DNA of 16,789 nucleotides from CAVOBC01 sp963693635 (GTDB taxonomy: Bacteria > Pseudomonadota > Gammaproteobacteria > Pseudomonadales > Azotimanducaceae), in NCBI GenBank assembly GCA_963693635.1, contig CAVOBC010000064.1, positions 1 through 16,789 of the forward strand, written 5' to 3'. Both the position numbers and the translations under genes were made by a program. Below are positions 15,675 to 16,789 of this stretch, piece by piece. How positions within the stretch are numbered: position 1 is the stretch's first letter; each line of letters begins with the position of its first letter. The notes below the pieces were generated by a model, which worked only from the letters and a program-made list of their open reading frames with translations, did not search any database and had not been told where the DNA came from.

Positions 15675-15763
15675 GATTCATGCCGATGCAGCGTCGACGA
15701 TGAATGCGGCGTACACCGAGGATGAATGTGCTTACACCGACTATCAATGCGGCTTGCATCGAC
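15675..15763 (+). repeat. Four degenerate tandem repeats of about 22 bp
   Basis: Four neighbouring units align: 15675-15698 (24 bp, most divergent), 15699-15720 (22), 15721-15741 (21) and 15742-15763 (22). The shared pattern is GATGAATGCGGCTTACACCGAC with substitutions and small gaps. The two central units are the most similar. Unlike the array at the left end, these copies have diverged, so the expansion is older. The change in unit length shows it is not coding. Confidence 0.7.
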
Positions 15764-15977
15764 TATAAGAAACCGCACTTAAATCACTGAAAAATCACCA
15801 GAAAATGTGAGAAAAGTTCGCAATCTCTAAGTTCTTTGGTCTAAACTCCGCGAGTCGTTTGCTAGACAGGAATTTTGTGGGGTCAGGTTGAGCGACGAAG
15901 GGTCGGCAATGCAATTGTAGTGATAACAGGCCGAAACATTCGCAGGTTCGCTAGTATCATCCAGCCAATTATTCGCA

Positions 15978-16015
15978 GCAGTGCTTTAAACCGGTTTACT
16001 GCAGCGAAGCGCTGC
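15978..16015. other. Cluster of perfect palindromes
   Basis: TAAACCGGTTTA (15987-15998) is a perfect 12-bp palindrome. It is enclosed by GCAGT (15978-15982) and ACTGC (15998-16002), which can pair. Immediately after, GCAGCG (16001-16006) and CGCTGC (16010-16015) form a hairpin with a three-base loop. Such an arrangement could be a binding site for a dimeric regulator or a stem-loop in RNA. No T tract follows, so it is not an intrinsic terminator. Confidence 0.65.
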
Positions 16016-16079
16016 GACTGTGGTTACTCGTCAGGGCGATCCGGTTGCTTGTAATGGGTTGGATATCAACTCTCTATCC

Positions 16080-16108
16080 ACTTCAAGGCAATGTACTTCA
16101 AGGCAATG
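16080..16108 (+). repeat. Tandem duplication of ACTTCAAGGCAATG
   Basis: ACTTCAAGGCAATG occurs exactly at 16080-16093 and 16095-16108, separated by one T (period 15). It lies about 185 bases before the histone-like gene. It is probably a slippage product, or a duplicated binding site. Confidence 0.85.
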
Positions 16109-16246
16109 CACATGCGTCACCATTGCTGGTGTGCGCAACCTGGTGTCGATGAGACAAGGGGGCAGCGCCAACGGAGCAGTTGGACAGGGACGGGAGGGGG
16201 CAGTGAGATGTGGGTGGAAGCGCATGGATGTTAGAAGCAATTGTGA

Positions 16247-16259
16247 CGACCCCGGGTCG
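16247..16259. promoter_or_regulatory. 13-bp palindrome upstream of the histone-like gene
   Basis: CGACCC (16247-16252) and GGGTCG (16254-16259) form a perfect inverted repeat around a central C, about 30 bases before the start codon. TTGTGA at 16241 and the A/T-rich CAATAAATTTG after 16264 could be a weak promoter pair overlapping it, so an operator is possible. This is inference from position. Confidence 0.3.
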
Positions 16260-16290
16260 ACTTCAATAAATTTGAACAGGAGTAGCAAAA

Positions 16291-16752
16291 TTGGTTGCTA
16301 AGAAATCAGCAAAAAAGACCGCAGCAAAACGCAAGACGACCAAAAAGGTTGTTGTAGCAAAAAAGGCAAAGACTGCTGCCAAAAAAGCGGTAGCTAAGAC
16401 CAAGGCTGCGGTTCGCAAGACGGCTGCCAAGAAGGTTGCCAAGAAGAAGGTAGCAAAGAAGGCCGCCAAAAAGGTAGCAAAGAAGGCCGTAACAAAGAAG
16501 GCGGTCGCGAAGAAGAAGGCTGCTCCAAAGAAGGCTAAGAAGGCAGTAGCCAAGAAGAAGCCGGCAGCTAAGAAGAAGACGCCCGCGAAGAAGACCGTAG
16601 CGAAGAAAAAGGTAGCTGCGACGAAGTCAAAAGTTGCGAAGAAAAAGCCGGCGGTCAAAAAAGCTGCGAAGAGGGCCGTGAAGAAAACTGCAAAGAAGGT
16701 TGTCAAAAAAGCCGTGAAAAAGGCGGCTAAATCCAAGGCGAAGCGTCTCTAG
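16291..16752 (+). CDS. Histone H1-like Lys/Ala-rich DNA-binding protein (AlgP/HctB/BpH1-like)
   Basis: The 153-residue product is made of only nine kinds of amino acid (A, K, V, T, R, S, P, M, L). About 66 residues are Lys and 43 Ala. There are no acidic, aromatic or Gly residues, so the charge is extremely positive. The body is built of AAKK, VAKK and KKAV blocks, as in the tails of bacterial H1-like proteins such as AlgP of Pseudomonas, HctB of Chlamydia and BpH1 of Bordetella. These bind and compact DNA. The start is TTG, with AGGAG (16278-16282) eight bases upstream; there is no in-frame ATG anywhere. At DNA level AAGGTAGCAAAGAAGGCCG recurs at 16447 and 16471. Composition makes assignment to a specific family uncertain. 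No terminator is visible before the window ends. Confidence 0.85.
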   Translation: MVAKKSAKKTAAKRKTTKKVVVAKKAKTAAKKAVAKTKAAVRKTAAKKVAKKKVAKKAAKKVAKKAVTKKAVAKKKAAPKKAKKAVAKKKPAAKKKTPAKKTVAKKKVAATKSKVAKKKPAVKKAAKRAVKKTAKKVVKKAVKKAAKSKAKRL

Positions 16753-16789
16753 CGCGCTCCTTTATCTGCCGGGGCGGTTCGTAGTTAGG

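Larger units (their letters stand above)
15482..16290. other. 809-base gene-free region with clustered repeats and palindromes
   Basis: No reading frame here looks like a protein. It becomes relatively A/T-rich around 15760-15860 and contains, in order: a segment of pairing arms ending in seven Ts (15591-15663), four decayed 22-bp repeats (15675-15763), a bulged hairpin with arms GTCTA (15839) and TAGAC (15863), a palindrome cluster (15978-16015), a 14-bp tandem duplication (16080-16108) and a 13-bp palindrome (16247-16259). The last 40 bases hold the ribosome binding site of the histone-like gene. A small RNA or a long regulated leader is possible but cannot be shown from the sequence. Confidence 0.6.

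Noticed and set aside
16020..16301. 93-codon open frame before the histone-like gene
   Set aside because: Includes the tandem duplication, has unordered composition and no ribosome binding site; it overlaps the well-supported TTG start.
16263..16736. Reverse-strand Phe/Ala-rich open frame opposite the histone-like gene
   Set aside because: It is the mirror of the AAG/GCC-rich coding strand; the forward frame has a good ribosome binding site and known family composition.

Overview
The window looks like a chromosomal segment of a gammaproteobacterium of moderately high GC. The evidence is gene order as well as gene content. A DegQ/MucD protease followed by lepA-lepB-DUF4845-rnc-era-recO-acpS, and cysM-rlmD-relA next to a GacS/BarA-type phosphorelay protein, are arrangements known from Pseudomonas and related gammaproteobacteria. 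The protein sequences agree: RelA starts like the pseudomonad protein, CysM has the CysM-specific signatures, and Adk is the 214-residue long form. No phage, transposon, CRISPR array, tRNA or rRNA was seen.

Layout. Bases 1-188 are a tandem array of a 17-bp unit (ten exact copies and one decayed copy), cut by the window edge. A periplasmic serine protease follows (241-1611) and ends at a palindrome/terminator. An 850-base spacer without a credible gene leads to lepA; its last 200 bases are C/T-rich and carry a short repeated motif. From lepA to acpS (2466-8379) seven genes run in one direction with short gaps or overlaps: elongation factor 4, signal peptidase I, a small DUF4845 membrane protein, RNase III, the GTPase Era, RecO and holo-ACP synthase. 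pdxJ, often found between recO and acpS, is absent. A convergent gene at 8391-9938 encodes a soluble relic of a GacS/BarA hybrid kinase. It diverges from cysM-rlmD-relA (10027-14553), which covers cysteine synthesis, 23S rRNA methylation and (p)ppGpp synthesis. adk follows at 14837-15481. The right end is an 809-base gene-free stretch with several small repeats and palindromes, then a Lys/Ala-rich histone H1-like protein starting at TTG.

How the genes work together. The left block serves translation, RNA processing and protein export: LepA and Era act on ribosomes, RNase III processes rRNA, LepB cleaves signal peptides and the MucD-like protease handles misfolded periplasmic proteins. The right block joins stringent response, rRNA modification, sulfur assimilation and nucleotide balance. 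Between them sits a regulator in the position of GacS/BarA that appears to have lost its sensor, kinase and first receiver activities while keeping an intact receiver and HPt domain.

The most notable item is that kinase-less GacS/BarA relic. Next are the 17-bp array at the protease gene, the nine-amino-acid histone-like protein, and the repeat-rich spacer in front of it. No wholly new multi-gene system was found.
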